A stretch of DNA of 64,000 bases from Epiperipatus broadwayi (lineage: Eukaryota; Onychophora; Udeonychophora; Euonychophora; Peripatidae): positions 1,170,773 to 1,234,772 of the forward strand of contig JAQFVV010006469.1 of assembly GCA_028023455.1 (NCBI GenBank). The letters are read 5' to 3'. This document shows positions 49,550 through 62,155 of the stretch, one piece after another. Numbering within the stretch: position 1 is the first letter of the stretch; each line of letters begins with the position of its first letter. The position numbers were made by a program, and so were the translations under genes. The notes under the pieces are model-generated. The model was not told where the DNA came from, searched no databases, and saw only the letters and a list, made by a program, of their open reading frames with translations.

Positions 49550-49770
49550 TATAAAGATGTATAATAGTGCTAAAATGGTGTTATTATTAATTGGTGAAAG
49601 AGCAGGAATTTTTAGATACAAAGTAAAAAAGGCAATAATGGAATAAGGATTTGGATTATAGATATAGTTTATGTAGAGATAGAATGGAAGATACTGAACA
49701 TTTTTTAGTGTAACTTGTTGAGAAAAAAATTGAAATGAATTGTATAATGTTGGGAGCAATTTAAAAGATT
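49550..49770 (+). pseudogene. Decayed LINE C-terminal fragment
   Basis: One frame reads SAKMVLLLIGERAGIFRYK and further on YSLCRDRMEDTEHFLV, a cysteine/histidine knuckle remnant, with stops between. A similar 'gctaaaatgggcttattgct' segment occurs at 52337, so the two may be copies of one family. Confidence 0.4.
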
Positions 49771-50016
49771 GACATTTTATGATTTACATTTAAGTTTCTA
49801 TAATAAAATTAGAAAATGGGAGAATAGATAAGTGGAAGAAATGAAACAGTTTTTTATTAAAATGAAATAAGAAAAGAAAAAATGAATCAAGGCAAGTGCA
49901 ATGAAGTTTTTGACTTCATGTAAAAAACTATTTTACATCATATCATTAAAAAATTGTAGAAAATTAATAGAAATAAAAATTAGTTTAGGGCCATGTAAGA
50001 CTGATATATATGTATA

Positions 50017-50690
50017 TTAAATAGAGGGATTTGAACTTAGGATTTTCAGTCTATTTTCATTCTCCATTCCATGTCAAATAACCAATACACATGATCACAC
50101 ACATGTGAAAAAGATAAATGAGCCCTAATATACACAAATTTATGCAGAACCAGAACCAGTGATGAAATGCTCAAAGCCCTTGGTTGATTTGATATTGTAA
50201 TCACATCTCTGTAAACATTATGTCGATCTCATTCTTCCAACAATTCAACAGTCCATTCCATTGAAAATCAATGTTGGAATGCTCAAAGCTCTTGGTAGAT
50301 ATGGTACTATAGTCATATCTATGTAGACATTATATTATATTGGCATAATGTCTACATGGGTATAACTTCAATAACAAATATACCAAGTATGTTGAGCATT
50401 CCAACATTGGTTTTCCAATGAAATGGACAATTGAAAGATTGGAAGGTGGAGAAAATTAAAACCTGTCCATTAAAGTTTAAAGAAATGCTATTTTAATATA
50501 GACTGAGCACTGATTGTATATATGTGTGGGGTATTATGATCTGGCCCAATCAATGGGTACTGATTCTGCACAAATACATTTTTTTCACATGCTATGGGGT
50601 CATGTGTATTGGTTGTCTGAGATAGAGTGAATGATGAATATAGATGAAAATTCTAATTTCAAATCCCTCTAATTACTATAGTAAACATTC
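50017..50690. mobile_element. Family B inverted dimer
   Basis: The left end 'gagggatttgaacttaggat' and the right end 'ttcaaatccctctaattac' are the same family B terminus in opposite orientation. Inner blocks repeat inverted, including 'ggaatgctcaaagctcttgg' and its partner 'tatgttgagcattccaacat'. The right arm holds 'cctgtccattaaagt', 'actgagcactgattgtat' and a degenerate hammerhead region (about 50545-50582), in which the CTGATGA is lost. No ORF. Confidence 0.7.
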
Positions 50691-50774
50691 AGTATACTTA
50701 ATGAATACGTTAATTATAAATGTGTATATATAAATATTAATTAATTAATTGTCACATAAATACATAATCTATTA

Positions 50775-51072
50775 AGTAATAGCTGAAACACACAGGCTTA
50801 TATATATACCTGTGTCTATATATGTAATATATAGAATATAGGGTATATGATCACAGACTTTCACATGATCCACCATTCTCCATACTATCTCATAACACTG
50901 ATACACTCAAACACACATATGTTGAAAAGATAAATAATCACCAATATATGTATTTCATGCTAAACCAGCAATTATCAGTTGGTCCAGATTACCATCTCTA
51001 CACATATATGCTATAAGTGTTCAGATATATATGAAGATAGCCAAACCTCATACTTTAATGGACAGGCTTCAG
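50775..51072 (-). mobile_element. Family B hammerhead repeat, copy 4
   Basis: It begins 'taatagctgaaacacacagg', the same border as the 20.9-kb foldback, and ends at 'tactttaatggacaggcttc'. It contains a hammerhead motif. It lies about 85 bp from the inverted dimer at 50.0-50.7 kb. Confidence 0.7.
50940..50983 (-). ncRNA. Hammerhead ribozyme motif, family B copy 4
   Basis: Minus strand: ACCAA, CTGATAA (G8 changed to A), the same stem II as copy 1 (TGCT/AGCA), GAAA, ATACATAT, A, TTGGT. Only the G8 change separates it from the motif at 96-139. Confidence 0.6.
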
Positions 51073-51074
51073 TT

Positions 51075-52190
51075 TATTTATTTATTTATGCCCCTCTATA
51101 GAAATTTATGTAAACTTATAGTCTTATATATGGCAACATATAATGAAAAATCAACAAAGCTTTTTGAGAGATATATGCTTCTGTTAATTAAACCTGATTT
51201 GATTCAGTCCATCGGAGAAGAATTGAGATCACATCAAATGTATAAATCATTAGTTTCCATTTAAATAGATTTGTATTCTCAAAATATTTATTAAAACATT
51301 AAAAATACACATGTAACATGAACAATAAGTTGACAGTGTACATTGATTATTTGTTTGTAAAAGGTGAATTAGACACAAGATTGATTGATTAATTAATTAG
51401 GAAATAATGCATAGATACTAGGTCGAAGGTTTACAAACTGAAAGATAGACAATGGTTAGTAAATAAAACTATAAGACTAGTTAACAGCCACCATGCTTGT
51501 TAACAACAATTCAAATAGAATATATTACATAAATTCAGTATTGATACAGAGGTGAGTAATCAGATACATCAGCTTATCAGTCAGTGACTCTGGTTGAAGT
51601 CTGATTCATGATAGTGTTCAAAGAAGGAATTATTTTATTATAAGTATAATCCATTAGAGACAATGTGACAGTATCCAAATGATTTAATACAAAGTTACCC
51701 TGAATTGATCTGGACAAATAAACAATCAGGATACAAAAAATTTAATATATATTTATCTGATTCCACATATCAACAAACCTGCTCTTCGAAGTAAGGAGCT
51801 GAGGGGGGCCCCCTTAAAATATATAAGTGATTTTTTTTTTTTGTGGGGGGGTTTTCCCCCCTCTCAAATTTTTTATTTTAGAAGTGGGGGGGGAGAATTC
51901 CATCGGAGTGATCCCAAGTCTTAATTTTGGCCAAATCATGATGTAACTTTCTTCTTGGAAGCATGATGGATTGAACATTTTTTTACACTCAGTCCACAAG
52001 GCATGAATGGAGAACAATGAAATTCTGATTACTGGTATAGATCTGGTTTTTATACTATCTCTCAGTGAGATGGCAAGATAATAATTAATTTTGATAGATT
52101 TGTTTAAACTTTAATATTAAATTGAGCATTGCAAGTCTATTTAAAAAGAAATTAAGTTGATACATTTGATGTGATTTTAGTAGTCTCCAA
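51075..52190. other. No gene seen; G/C homopolymer cluster
   Basis: Mostly anonymous. At 51800-51895 several G and C runs of 5-8 bases alternate with T and A runs. The 77-codon frame at 51031 overlaps the family B end and is not a gene. Confidence 0.4.
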
Positions 52191-52192
52191 TT

Positions 52193-52236
52193 CAGCTGAT
52201 GAAGTTAAATTTGATTGACAGAAATACTTGTCTTGT
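52193..52236 (+). ncRNA. Candidate hammerhead motif outside the known families
   Basis: CTGATGA (52196-52202), stem II GTTAA/TTGAC with loop ATTTGA flanked by an A-A mismatch as in family C, GAAA (52221-52224), stem III ATACTTGT (A-U, U-G, A-U), cleavage after GTC. Stem I pairs CAG with TTG only. No second copy is seen in the window, so a chance match is possible. Confidence 0.35.
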
Positions 52237-52739
52237 AAAAAGTTTAATTGTTTTTTCATCAAACATTGCTGTATATAAGACAATAAGTTTCTATAAATTT
52301 CTATGGAAGGTATAAATAAAATATGGAAGTTGGATAATGCTAAAATGGGCTTATTGCTATTTGGTGCAAGAATAGATATTTTAAATACCAAAGAAAATAG
52401 GATAGATGTTTCATATGGAGATAAAAGAGAAAGTGTGGATTTTTTTAATATACAGAGTTGAAAAAGGATTAGGATAAACCTGAAAATAAAAGATTCTAAA
52501 ACAATAGAGTTTTATTGATTTTTTATTTAGGTCTTTATAACAAATGCATACTACTGAGAATAAAAAAATATTGATACTAATAAAATACATTTTATTAAAA
52601 TGAAATAGTAAAAAAAAAGTAATTACGTCAGTATTGATAGAATAATTATCACATGATCACCTTTTCTTTATGCTTACACAAGCTATTAAAATAAAAGCAA
52701 AAATTTTCTCTCCACAATAGGATAATCAAAATGTACAGA

Positions 52740-53005
52740 TGTTGAACTATTTTCAATTCTGTATGACTATACAGAAAAATTAGCTCTGATTGAAAACATT
52801 AATGTGTTTGTCAGTTTGGATTGATAGCTTTACAATTAAACAAAAAGGTAAAAGATGGATCTTGAAGAAAGGAAGCATTAGATTCAAAATGGTGCACAAC
52901 TTTCTGTTCCAAGAATCTTTATTGATAAAAACCATAAACTAGAAATTAGTCTAGGAATATTAAATGGAAAATCATCAGATAAGAATAATAAGGCACTACC
53001 AAGAC
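52740..53005 (+). repeat. Family C repeat, old decayed copy
   Basis: It follows the 24-kb copy block by block: 'actatacagaaaaattagct', 'attgaaaacattaatgtg', 'aaaggtaaaagatgg', 'gcattagattc', 'aactagaaattagtctagga', 'atattaaatgg'. The hammerhead is no longer recognisable as a core. Confidence 0.55.
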
Positions 53006-53007
53006 TT

Positions 53008-53415
53008 GGACACTTAATAGAAGAGCAATACAGAGACTTCAGACCACTCAAAGAAGTATGAAGAGATGCATTCTAGGAGTAACAAGAAAAGATTGAAAAC
53101 ACAGTATATGGGTAGGAGAACAGACAGATGTTACTAACCTCATTGAAAAAATTAAAAGACTGAAGTGGAGTTGGGCTGGATATATTGCTAGAAGAGATGA
53201 TAACAGATGGGCAATTGAAATCTTAAACTGGATTCCAAGAGATTGAAAAAGACCCAGAAAGAGACCACATGTGAGATGGATGAATGAAATAAAAAAGTGT
53301 GCAGGGGTGATGTGAAGAAGAGAAGCTAAAGATCAGAGAAGATGGGTTAAACTTGGAGAAACCTTTATCCTACAGTGGATTGGTAAATGTTTGATAATGA
53401 TGATGATGATTGTAG
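53008..53415 (+). pseudogene. 5'-truncated RTE-like LINE, C-terminal end
   Basis: The frame matches the last third of the protein at 15308-17056: TWTLNRRAIQRLQTTQRS, then KRCILGVTRK, then LIEKIKRLKWSWAGYIARRD and RWAIEILNWIPRD. Two in-frame stops (after IPRD, and after GVM) break it. The 3' end is a (TGA)n run, as in the intact copy, and it lies just after a decayed family C repeat. Confidence 0.88.
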
Positions 53416-53419
53416 ATTG

Positions 53420-54400
53420 GAAGAGATAACAGAAAGAAAAAGGACCACATTAAATTTATGATAAAATTAGAAACATTGAAAAGTAGTAGATATAGACTTG
53501 GAAAATCTAAAATATATTAGTATAATTTTTCAGTTAATTTTTTTATTCCAATAGCGTTAAGTAACTACTGGGGTGTTTTCCTTTATTTCACTTTGAGTAT
53601 ATTTATCAGTTTTATTAAGATTGAAGTATATTACATTAACTATTTTTTTGAATAATAATTTCATGATATTAACATTTAAAAAAATAATTGTTTTTAAAGT
53701 AGGTGTTTTTAACTTTAACTTCTTATGAAGCAGATTTAGGATTATTGCTATTAGTATCACTGATTCGTAGACATGGGAATGATATGTTTGAAGTTTAAGA
53801 GTAATTAGATGATAAAAATATTAATTAATGTATTTTGTTTTGGAATTACTGTGAGGGTTTATATTAATCACTTTAAGATATGTGAATAATAATAATAATA
53901 TGATGTTTATTTTTAAAAATGTTAGTATATTTAAATTTAATATAAATTTATTTTCATCGAGAATAGGATTTAGATTTGGTGTTGATAAATTATAATGCCA
54001 TTGGTTAGATTAACAATAGAAACATGTGTTTTAATGGTAGTGCCAAGACTGTAAGTTTTTTTAAAGAGAAATTAATAAATATTATTTTGGTATTATAATA
54101 CTATTATTAAATTTTGTTTTATTTTTTACTTTTGCATCATCAAACATTTTAATATTTTATATGTTGTTTGAGTTTACATTTCAACAATTATTTTAATTAT
54201 AATTTGAGGATACATACCTTAATGACTGCAGACAATAATCTATTTACTATTTTATAGATTATTTGCTTCTTTTCCTTTATTAGTTGGGATTATTACTATT
54301 TATTGATATTTACATACTTTATCAATTATTATGATAATAATGTTTTATTTTGTATTTTAAAAATTTATATTCTATTGAGTTTTGTGTGTGGTAGCTTTTT
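53420..54400. other. No gene seen
   Basis: AT-rich anonymous sequence. Confidence 0.5.
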
Positions 54401-54404
54401 CATA

Positions 54405-54450
54405 AAGCAGAGAGATTTGAACTTAGGACTTTTTAGTCTATACTTGGACA
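54405..54450 (-). repeat. Family B end fragment
   Basis: 'gagagatttgaacttaggac' matches the terminal block of the 50.0-kb and 35.7-kb copies. Confidence 0.45.
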
Positions 54451-54914
54451 TTTTAAGTGAAGACTTTTAGTGTTTTTAATTTATGAAATACTTTTGAATT
54501 ATGAATTCAAAAGCTTTGTTAGCGTATTGTGAATTATAATTTAAACTTCAAAAGTTTAAGTGTCAAGCATTTAGGAATTGTTATTATTTTATTATGTTTT
54601 ATATAATATTGTATATTATTCATTTGTTAATTAGGGAAAGAAAAAATAGTAATGAAGGGACAATAAAACTATTTTATTATTCAGATTTTTGGATCTATTA
54701 TTCTATTGAAAATCAATAATGTTAACAATTGGTGTGGTTCCTTTTTATTTTGGTTTCCAAGGATTTCAAAACATTTAAGGCAAGTTAATTTATTTTTGAT
54801 AATAATTTTAAAATTTGGGTTTTTTTTTTAAGAATAATATTAACATTTGGAATAATTTTAAAGATTATGGTGAAAGTAAATGGTGGATTCAATCAAATAA
54901 TATATGTAGTCAAA

Positions 54915-55098
54915 AATAAGAGTCATAGATCACATGACCCTATTCTCTTAAGCTTGTAAGTTATAAACAATGAGGATTGCCAATTCCTCAACAAGCTTTG
55001 TGATAAATGCTAAACCAGAGAAAGGGGGGTCCTGACAGAGATCTTTTAAATGCTTTCTCTGGCTAAGCATTTTTCACAAAGCTTGTTGAGGAAATAAT
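54915..55098. mobile_element. Family D repeat, copy 3 (inverted, loop shortened)
   Basis: 'agtcatagatcacatgaccc', 'cttgtaagttataaacaatg', 'aggattgccaattcctcaac' and 'aagctttgtgataaatgct' on one side, and the inverse 'ctaagcatttttcacaaagc' with 'ttgttgagga' on the other. The central part that holds the hammerhead at 29.3 kb is replaced by 'aaaggggggtcctgacagag'. Confidence 0.65.
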
Positions 55099-55099
55099 A

Positions 55100-56735
55100 T
55101 ATGTAGTTTAACAGCTTATTCATCAATTGGGAATGATATGTTATTGCAATTATAATAAGTAATATTATTTGAATTATTTATTGTTTGTTTTATTTTAAGA
55201 GAATAATGTTAAGAATTATTTTTTATTTTTAAAAAATTAGATATATTAGACAGATATTTATTTAGTTTTCATGATATGGAAAGTGAATAAATTTTTAAAG
55301 AATATTATCTTAGAGAGATTTCATCCTGCTTTAGAGATATTTATGGAGAAAAAGAAAAGTGCAGGTAATGACTTGCTTGTACACCCATCTATCGAGATAT
55401 TTTGCTATTTTTTTGTTTTAAATTGTAAAATTCAAGTCTTTTTTTATTTTGATATTTTAATTCAAAAAAATCTAAATATGTTAAGATAATTGAAAATCCA
55501 GTGACTTCAAACAAATTTCAACAAGCCTCAGCATGTTTGATCATTGTTATCAGATTTCATGTGCTTTGTGAAATTATTTTGAAAAAAATTTTTGAATAAC
55601 TAAAACATTGATTTTTTTGTAGTATGATTCACAATTATTTTTGTGTAATAATTGTGTAATAATTATTAAAAATCAAGAGTATACATGATTACACCTTTGT
55701 TTTATAAGTTTTTTTTATTTTTAAAAATAGAAGGTAATAAGTGATAGCATAGTATTCACAAAGAAAAAAGACAAATGTGAATAAAAAAGAGTTATTGATT
55801 TTATAAAATAAATCTGATGATTTTGTTTGTTGAATGATGAAAATATTATTTGTTTTTATGATGATTTTATTTTTTCAATATTTGCAAAGTTCAAATAAGA
55901 TTTTTTAGATTATATTTTGTTTATAAACATAAATTTCAATCAAATCTAGTTCAATTTGTTATATTCTGATATAGAATAATGATTTAATACTAAAATTAAA
56001 TATTGCAAGTTTCCAAAAAAAACAATTAAATCTGTCTGCAGAAGATTAAGAATAAATGAAATTTTGTTAATTTTATTAATATTCATTTAACATATATTAG
56101 ATTAATTTTTATAGAGAAAAATATTGATAAGTTAAGTGTAGAGAAAAAAAATAAAATTTTTAATTGAAATATACTAATATTGATATTAATTGTTTATTTA
56201 TTATTGCAGAAGGACTTTTATGATTTTATTAGAGTGAATATTTCCAACAAAGGATATTGGGACAATAAATTTTATTTTTGGAGTTTAATCAGGTAATGAT
56301 TGAAAAATCATTGAGATTATTAATTCATACTAAATTAATACTAATGGGAAATGTATTAAGAGGTAATCAGTCATTTAAGACTATTACACTGGCCCATGCT
56401 TATGTAATAATTTTTTAATGATTATTATTGGTGGGTTTGATAATTGGTTTTAATTCCTTTAATGTTAAAGGCATGTGATATAGCATTTTCTCTATTAAAT
56501 AATTTAAGATTTCGATTGTTACCATCTGCTTTTTTTTTTATTATTAAGATCATCCATAGTTGAAAGTGATTCTGGAGAGTGAACTCTTCATCCACCATTA
56601 TCAGGTAATTTAATTTATAAAGAAGAATTGGTGGATTTGACAATTTCTTTTATCTTGGTGGAGTTTCTTCTATGTGAACTTATCAAATAATTTTAATACT
56701 GGTTCCTTTATTTGTTTAGTCAGAAAAAAATATTG
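55100..56735. other. No gene seen
   Basis: AT-rich anonymous sequence. Confidence 0.5.
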
Positions 56736-56736
56736 C

Positions 56737-56961
<225 letters not shown>

Positions 56962-57077
56962 GATAAACAGAGCAAAACTCTCCATACAGTATTGCCACCT
57001 GTGCTAAATAGAGTAATCAATGGATGCCAGAAGGCTTGTGCATAAAATCCCTATCTAATGCCTACTCATCCAATATC

Positions 57078-57115
57078 CCCAGACTAGTTTCTGGCTTGTG
57101 GCCTTCGTCAGTGAG
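57078..57115 (-). ncRNA. Hammerhead ribozyme, family C tandem unit 1
   Basis: Minus strand, core 57082-57111: CTGACGA, stem II GGC/GCC with loop CACAA flanked by an A-A mismatch, GAAA, ACTAGT, cleavage after GTC. Stem I pairs CTCA with TGGG. All invariant core positions are kept. Confidence 0.78.
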
Positions 57116-57533
57116 GAGCTTTGGATCTGAGAGCACTGCATCTAGATCTTAGGATCTAATGCAACCCTCTAGCAACCACCTTTTATCTCTACTTAACTAC
57201 TAAACTATGAGAATGAAATTGAAAACACAAAAAATATTTTCAATCTAAGCTCAATAGTTTATATAGTCATATGGGTCTGAACTCAGTTCAGCACCCATAC
57301 ATTTTGGTGTCTTTGGCTCTTTTACAACCATAGCCACCACTATCCTATTAGGCAGGATTGGTGTTAAACCATTAAGCATCACATGATCACATTTCCTATG
57401 CTAGCACATTAATTATTGATAAACAGAGCAAAACTCTCCATACAGTATTGCCACCTGTGCTAAACAGAGTAATCAATGGATGCCAGAAGGCTTGTGCATA
57501 AAATCCCTATCTAATGCCTACTCATCCAATATC

Positions 57534-57571
57534 CCCAGACTAGTTTCTGGATTGTGGCCTTCGTCAGTGAG
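57534..57571 (-). ncRNA. Hammerhead ribozyme, family C tandem unit 2
   Basis: Minus strand, core 57538-57567: same as unit 1 except one stem II base (TCC instead of GCC), which removes a pair. The core residues are intact. Confidence 0.7.
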
Positions 57572-57714
57572 GAGCTTTGGATCTGAGAGCACTGCATCTA
57601 GATCTTAGGATCTAATGCAACCCTCTAGCAACCACCTTTTATCTCTACTTAACTACTAAACTATGAGAATGAAATTGAAAACACAAAAAATATTTTCAAT
57701 CTAAGCTCAATAGC

Positions 57715-57917
<203 letters not shown>

Positions 57918-58241
57918 TCAAAGCAAAACTTTATTGAGTCTAAAAAGTTACAGAGTCACATATAGTACTATATTGATTTGTTACAAATGCAAAACAAATT
58001 ACAACAACTTTCAGTATATAAGTCTTTATCAATTCTGCATACTTTCTTTCTTGTTTTTAAATTTGGTCTTCTATTTAGTTCAGTTTATGCTTGCATCTCT
58101 TTGAAGTTGGAAAAAAAAGCTGATGTTGAAAATGTCATCATCTATCATATTAGACTTTATATTTTATAGACTGGATCTTTGTTTCAAGTGTGACCATGTG
58201 ACTGCAAACACATCTGGTTGAGCTAGGATGCTGTCTCTTTT

Positions 58242-58988
58242 TCAGAACAGTTCTAGTTTTATTGAATATGTTGCTGGGTGGTGTTGAGGGTTATTAGCAA
58301 GTGCAAAAGTGCATCTGGTACACCAGTAGGCATAAAGGCTATATGTTGCTGCATGAATAGCAGGGATGTTGCCTTTTTTAAATGTATTTATTATTTCATC
58401 TATTGAAATAATAGCCTTTCTGTATGTGGTAAACATTGTGTGACATATTGTTTCTAGTGCACTGCAGGAATAAAGAAAATCATCTTGTGTCTCTTCTTTT
58501 CTATGACATAGCCCACACATGGGGTCTATATTTGTGTCGAATCTACGAAATCTGAGGAAATGTGTTGTGGGTAGAGCATTAAGATTAAGCTTAAGTAGAA
58601 AATCAAATAAGTTTGGTTCTAATGACCATTTTCTGAATTGTTGCAGTAGTTGCCTGTTGTATATCCCAAGAACTGATGGAGGTAGATTAGGTGTCGGGTT
58701 TGGGTTTAGTATATTATAAATGTCCCAGTATGTATACTTGTTGTCATTATTGAGTGATATTTTGTTGTATATTGGCTTGAGTTCTTCAATCAGTGTGGAT
58801 AGATATCCATATGAAGGGGGTGGTCTGTCTGTGGGTATTATATTAATTACACACTCCAGGTCTGGAAATTTTTTTATGGTTGCTGTTATTAGATTTACTG
58901 ATTTCTGTGTGTAAAAAACATTGATTGTATGGAGTCGAAGTCCATTGCTATGTGGTGGTCTGCTCAGATTTTTTAAAGAGATTGCCAC
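58242..58988 (-). pseudogene. LINE ORF2 C-terminal domain
   Basis: A 248-codon open stretch. It contains INIIPTDRPPPSYGYLS, the segment FRKWSLEPNLFDFLLKLNLN, and the knuckle CGLCHRKEETQDDFLYSC. All three align with the 43.0-43.5-kb copy, and the last two with the 45.1-kb copy. Upstream sequence continues the domain in another frame (KAFISKILS.CNKLIWKRK-like at about 58990-59060). It follows the RT in the element and probably binds RNA or DNA. It is not an independent gene. Confidence 0.85.
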
Positions 58989-59176
58989 TGTCTTTCTCTT
59001 CCATATTAGTTTGTTACAGATTGATAAGATTTTGGATATGAATGTTTTTGCAAATTTGATTATCGGTGTTAGTAGGTAATTTTTGTAATTATAAGTTGAT
59101 TAAATAGTGCTACCTTTGCGTATATTGACAGGTATGACTTTTCAAGTGAGGCTGTGATTTTTTCAGCATCTTTTTT

Positions 59177-59497
59177 TTAATTTATTTTGAAATTTTTTTT
59201 CCTCATTCCGTTGGTTCCAAGGTAAAATGGGAAACCTAGGAAAGCAGATGGTTTACCATTAAACATCTCTGTACAGTGCTTGCCTGTGTATATTGACCAT
59301 GCAGCAGTTTTATTTGTGTTAATTTTTAAATTAAAATTTGAGGTATAATTCTTTATTATCTCTTGTAATATGGGGAGGTTCTTTTTAGAGGGGAGGAAAA
59401 TGGTTACATCATCCATATAGGCTATGCATGATATATTTAAAGCAGTGTTTTGGATTTGAATGCCTTTTATTTTTTTCTGTATCTCTATTAATCAAGG
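59177..59497 (-). pseudogene. LINE ORF2 RT motif C-D region
   Basis: The frame reads IQNTALNISCIAYMDDVTIF, with the catalytic YMDD intact, then NFNLKINTNKTAAW (motif D) and FLGFPFYLGTNGMRK (motif E region), and then stops at 59177. It is separated from motif B by the inserted LTR. Confidence 0.88.
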
Positions 59498-59505
59498 ATT
59501 TATAT

Positions 59506-61740
59506 ATATTGTGATGATCCGGAGAAAGGTACTTACGTAAACTGCTCTACAGGGCGCCATCTAGGCATTTGAACCTAGAAAAATTTATAAAGTAGGCAGA
59601 TACGTAAGTCAAAAAAAAAAAATTTTTTTTTTTTTCCTTTTAAATTTTGCATCCGGTCGTTAGCCCATGTCACTAGCTCAGTGGAATAGCAGAGATTAAA
59701 TAATATAAGATCTTATCTAATTAGATTTCAACATTAAAAAATAAATAAAATAAGCCACTGCCAGTAATTAACATACAAACATTTATTTATGCACATATAT
59801 ATATAAGATTTAAAATTATTTTAGTATTAGTTTACATTTTAACATTTAACATTATTTTTAACTTTGATTTTGATTTTAATTTATCTTTAATTACTATTAT
59901 ATTCTAATTTTACATTTTAATTAAGTTCGCACAGATGGGATTATAAAAGCTTGTTATAATAAGTTGCTATAGATCGGTTACATAGATTACACGGTTAAAA
60001 ACATTCCAAAGTAAACATAAGCGATCAAAATATAAATTTATTGATTACTGACAATTGCGGAGGGAAATTTATATGTAACCCAATAGTATTCACCATAAGA
60101 TACTTGCATTGTCACCAATAACTTAAAAGACATCCGAATAAATACATTTTAGATACTCACCGTAAGGTATCATTATTTATCGAATGTCTATATATTTTGA
60201 TCAAATATGAAAACGCAAAACATAGTTAACCGATAAACAATCCATGCAAGCGTCTATAAACAACTTAAATTTAATGCATTTTTATTTAGGGTCAAGCATG
60301 AATACTACATAGATTTGCATTGAAATTAAAATATTCTATCCCTATTTAACCTTAGGCTAAAATTCACAGTCAAACTGGCATCAATCCATCTGATACATCG
60401 ATGTATTCAATGTAATACGAAATACGGCAGCACCAAAAGAATTAAGAAAAGACATTGACTCTCAATCAGATAGGAATATTACATCTATCTAACGAGAAGA
60501 ACAATAAAAAAAAACTCCATAGAAAGGAACTGCGTTCTCCATCTTATAATTCCTTCCATAGGCAAACGGGTGAGTGCGGCGTATATATAAACGATTCTGC
60601 CCGTAGCGAATCTCCGATTACATCTAATAACTACATCAATATATCCAATCCATTGACCCAATCTAACAACGACATAAATAACCCAAGATTACCCTCCCCT
60701 AATATAACTTTACAAATCTATACAGCCATTCACACCCGACTTAAGTTTAACATTTTTATAATTAATTTAACGGAAAACAAAAATCATAATAAAACTTAAA
60801 GAACAAAAAATAAATAAATGGAAATGATTTTACAAAATAAATACATTAAATAAAATTATAACTAATTAATAAATAATGTTGGTCAGATAGAATAATATTG
60901 CAATCATTTAAATCTGGAAAAGTTTTTAATTTACTGTTCATAAATTTTAAAGTTCTTACGGTTATTTAAATAGTTCATCTTCATATATTCCTTGCCGTTT
61001 GAACGTGAATTCCCATGTCGTCCGAAGATTGGTATCCTGTTGGCCGATTTATTTATCCATCCGGAGATTTTTTTAGTGTAGTTGGTCCTCAATGTAGAAA
61101 CGATGGCTCATTTTTCTTCCTTTCTTAGCAGAACTGAAGGGATTGAAGCTGTGCGTCTTTTTCAATCCCCTCAGCACTAACACCTAGCTGTTACATCGTA
61201 ATAATCATCAATAACTAGTCACTGATTAATAATTTCCAAATTTTCCTTTTATATTAATGTGAAGGATTGAATTTACATTATGTCACCGATGCGATGGTCC
61301 TTTCACTGCGGTCCGATTTCATAGGGATTTCTTCTTATTTGCTAACAGTTTCTATTGTTTTCTTATCTGACCGGTGTTTTTACATTTAAATGCCGAAGGC
61401 TGGTTTACATTTAACTAATTAACAATCATTTCCATTTCTGATTAATTAACCTGTTTTCCAAATCAAAAATATATTTAAAGATAAATTTAAAGATATAATT
61501 TCATCTCCAAATCTTTTTAAAATTTAGTTTTAAAATACTTTTTCTTTAATAAAGTTTTATTTTAATAATTTTTCATTATCTGTGCGATTTAATTAATATA
61601 TAAGAGTTTAAGATGATATTTAATTTCAATTTTTAATTCTTAAAGAAAATTTTTAAATGCGAACTTTTTAATTTACTTTCATGTTTAATAAATTTAAAAA
61701 AAAAAAACAATGTAACGAACGTCTATGCTCGTTACAATAT
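59506..61740. mobile_element. Apparent 2.2-kb solo LTR inside the LINE
   Basis: The insert 59510-61736 begins TGTGATGATCC and ends CTCGTTACA, so both strands have TG...CA ends. It is flanked by the 4-bp repeat 'atat' (weak in this AT-rich target). It separates RT motif B from motif C of the host LINE, so the insertion is certain even if the class is not. There is no gag/pol frame, which suits a solo LTR. On the plus strand a TATATAAA lies at 60583-60590. The last 26 bp contain TGTAACGA and its inverse TCGTTACA. It keeps many CG dinucleotides, consistent with a recent insertion. The orientation is not settled. Confidence 0.65.
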
Positions 61741-62150
61741 ATATATATTGTAAAGAGCAAGGCACTGAGGGGGGATTCTGTGGGATGGATTGACTGGGTC
61801 TGAAAGCTGGTGAATTTTTCCCATTCAATGTGATGTGAATTTCATGGCTGAGTAGCAGATTGGCTATTATATATAGTAGGGATGGAGGTATTGTTATTTT
61901 TTTCAGCATCTAATAATTTGGCTATAGGTACTGAGTCAAATGCTGCCTCAATGTCTAGTTGAACTATAATTGGTGCATATTTCTTTCTTTTTTTTACTAT
62001 TTCGATTATTGTTTTGTACATTAAGGCACCCTGGCCAATGGATGATCCTTTTTGGCATATTGTGCTAATGATAACACAGGGAGTATATGTTGTTCTATTT
62101 TCTCCTTTATTACTCTTTCAAGAATTTTTATTCCTAAAGGTCCCATTGAA
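61694..62150 (-). pseudogene. LINE ORF2 RT motifs around A and B
   Basis: In shifting frames the minus strand reads PISMGPLGIKILERVIKEKI, then VQLDIEAAFDSVPIAKLL (motif A with both aspartates of the DxxxxFD pattern), then IPPSLLYIIANLLLSHEIHI, and SIPQNPPSVPCSL in place of the usual IPQGSPLS (motif B, decayed). It is broken by frameshifts and cut by the LTR. Confidence 0.82.
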
Positions 62151-62155
62151 ATTGG

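Noticed and set aside
51800-51895. G-run cluster as a G-quadruplex or regulatory site
   Set aside because: The runs are far apart and mixed with C, T and A runs of similar length; homopolymer slippage or sequencing error is as likely.
60455-60799. 114-codon plus-strand ORF in the LTR-like insert
   Set aside because: Low-complexity, Asn- and Ser-rich, no gag or pol motif, and it lies across the putative TATA box.
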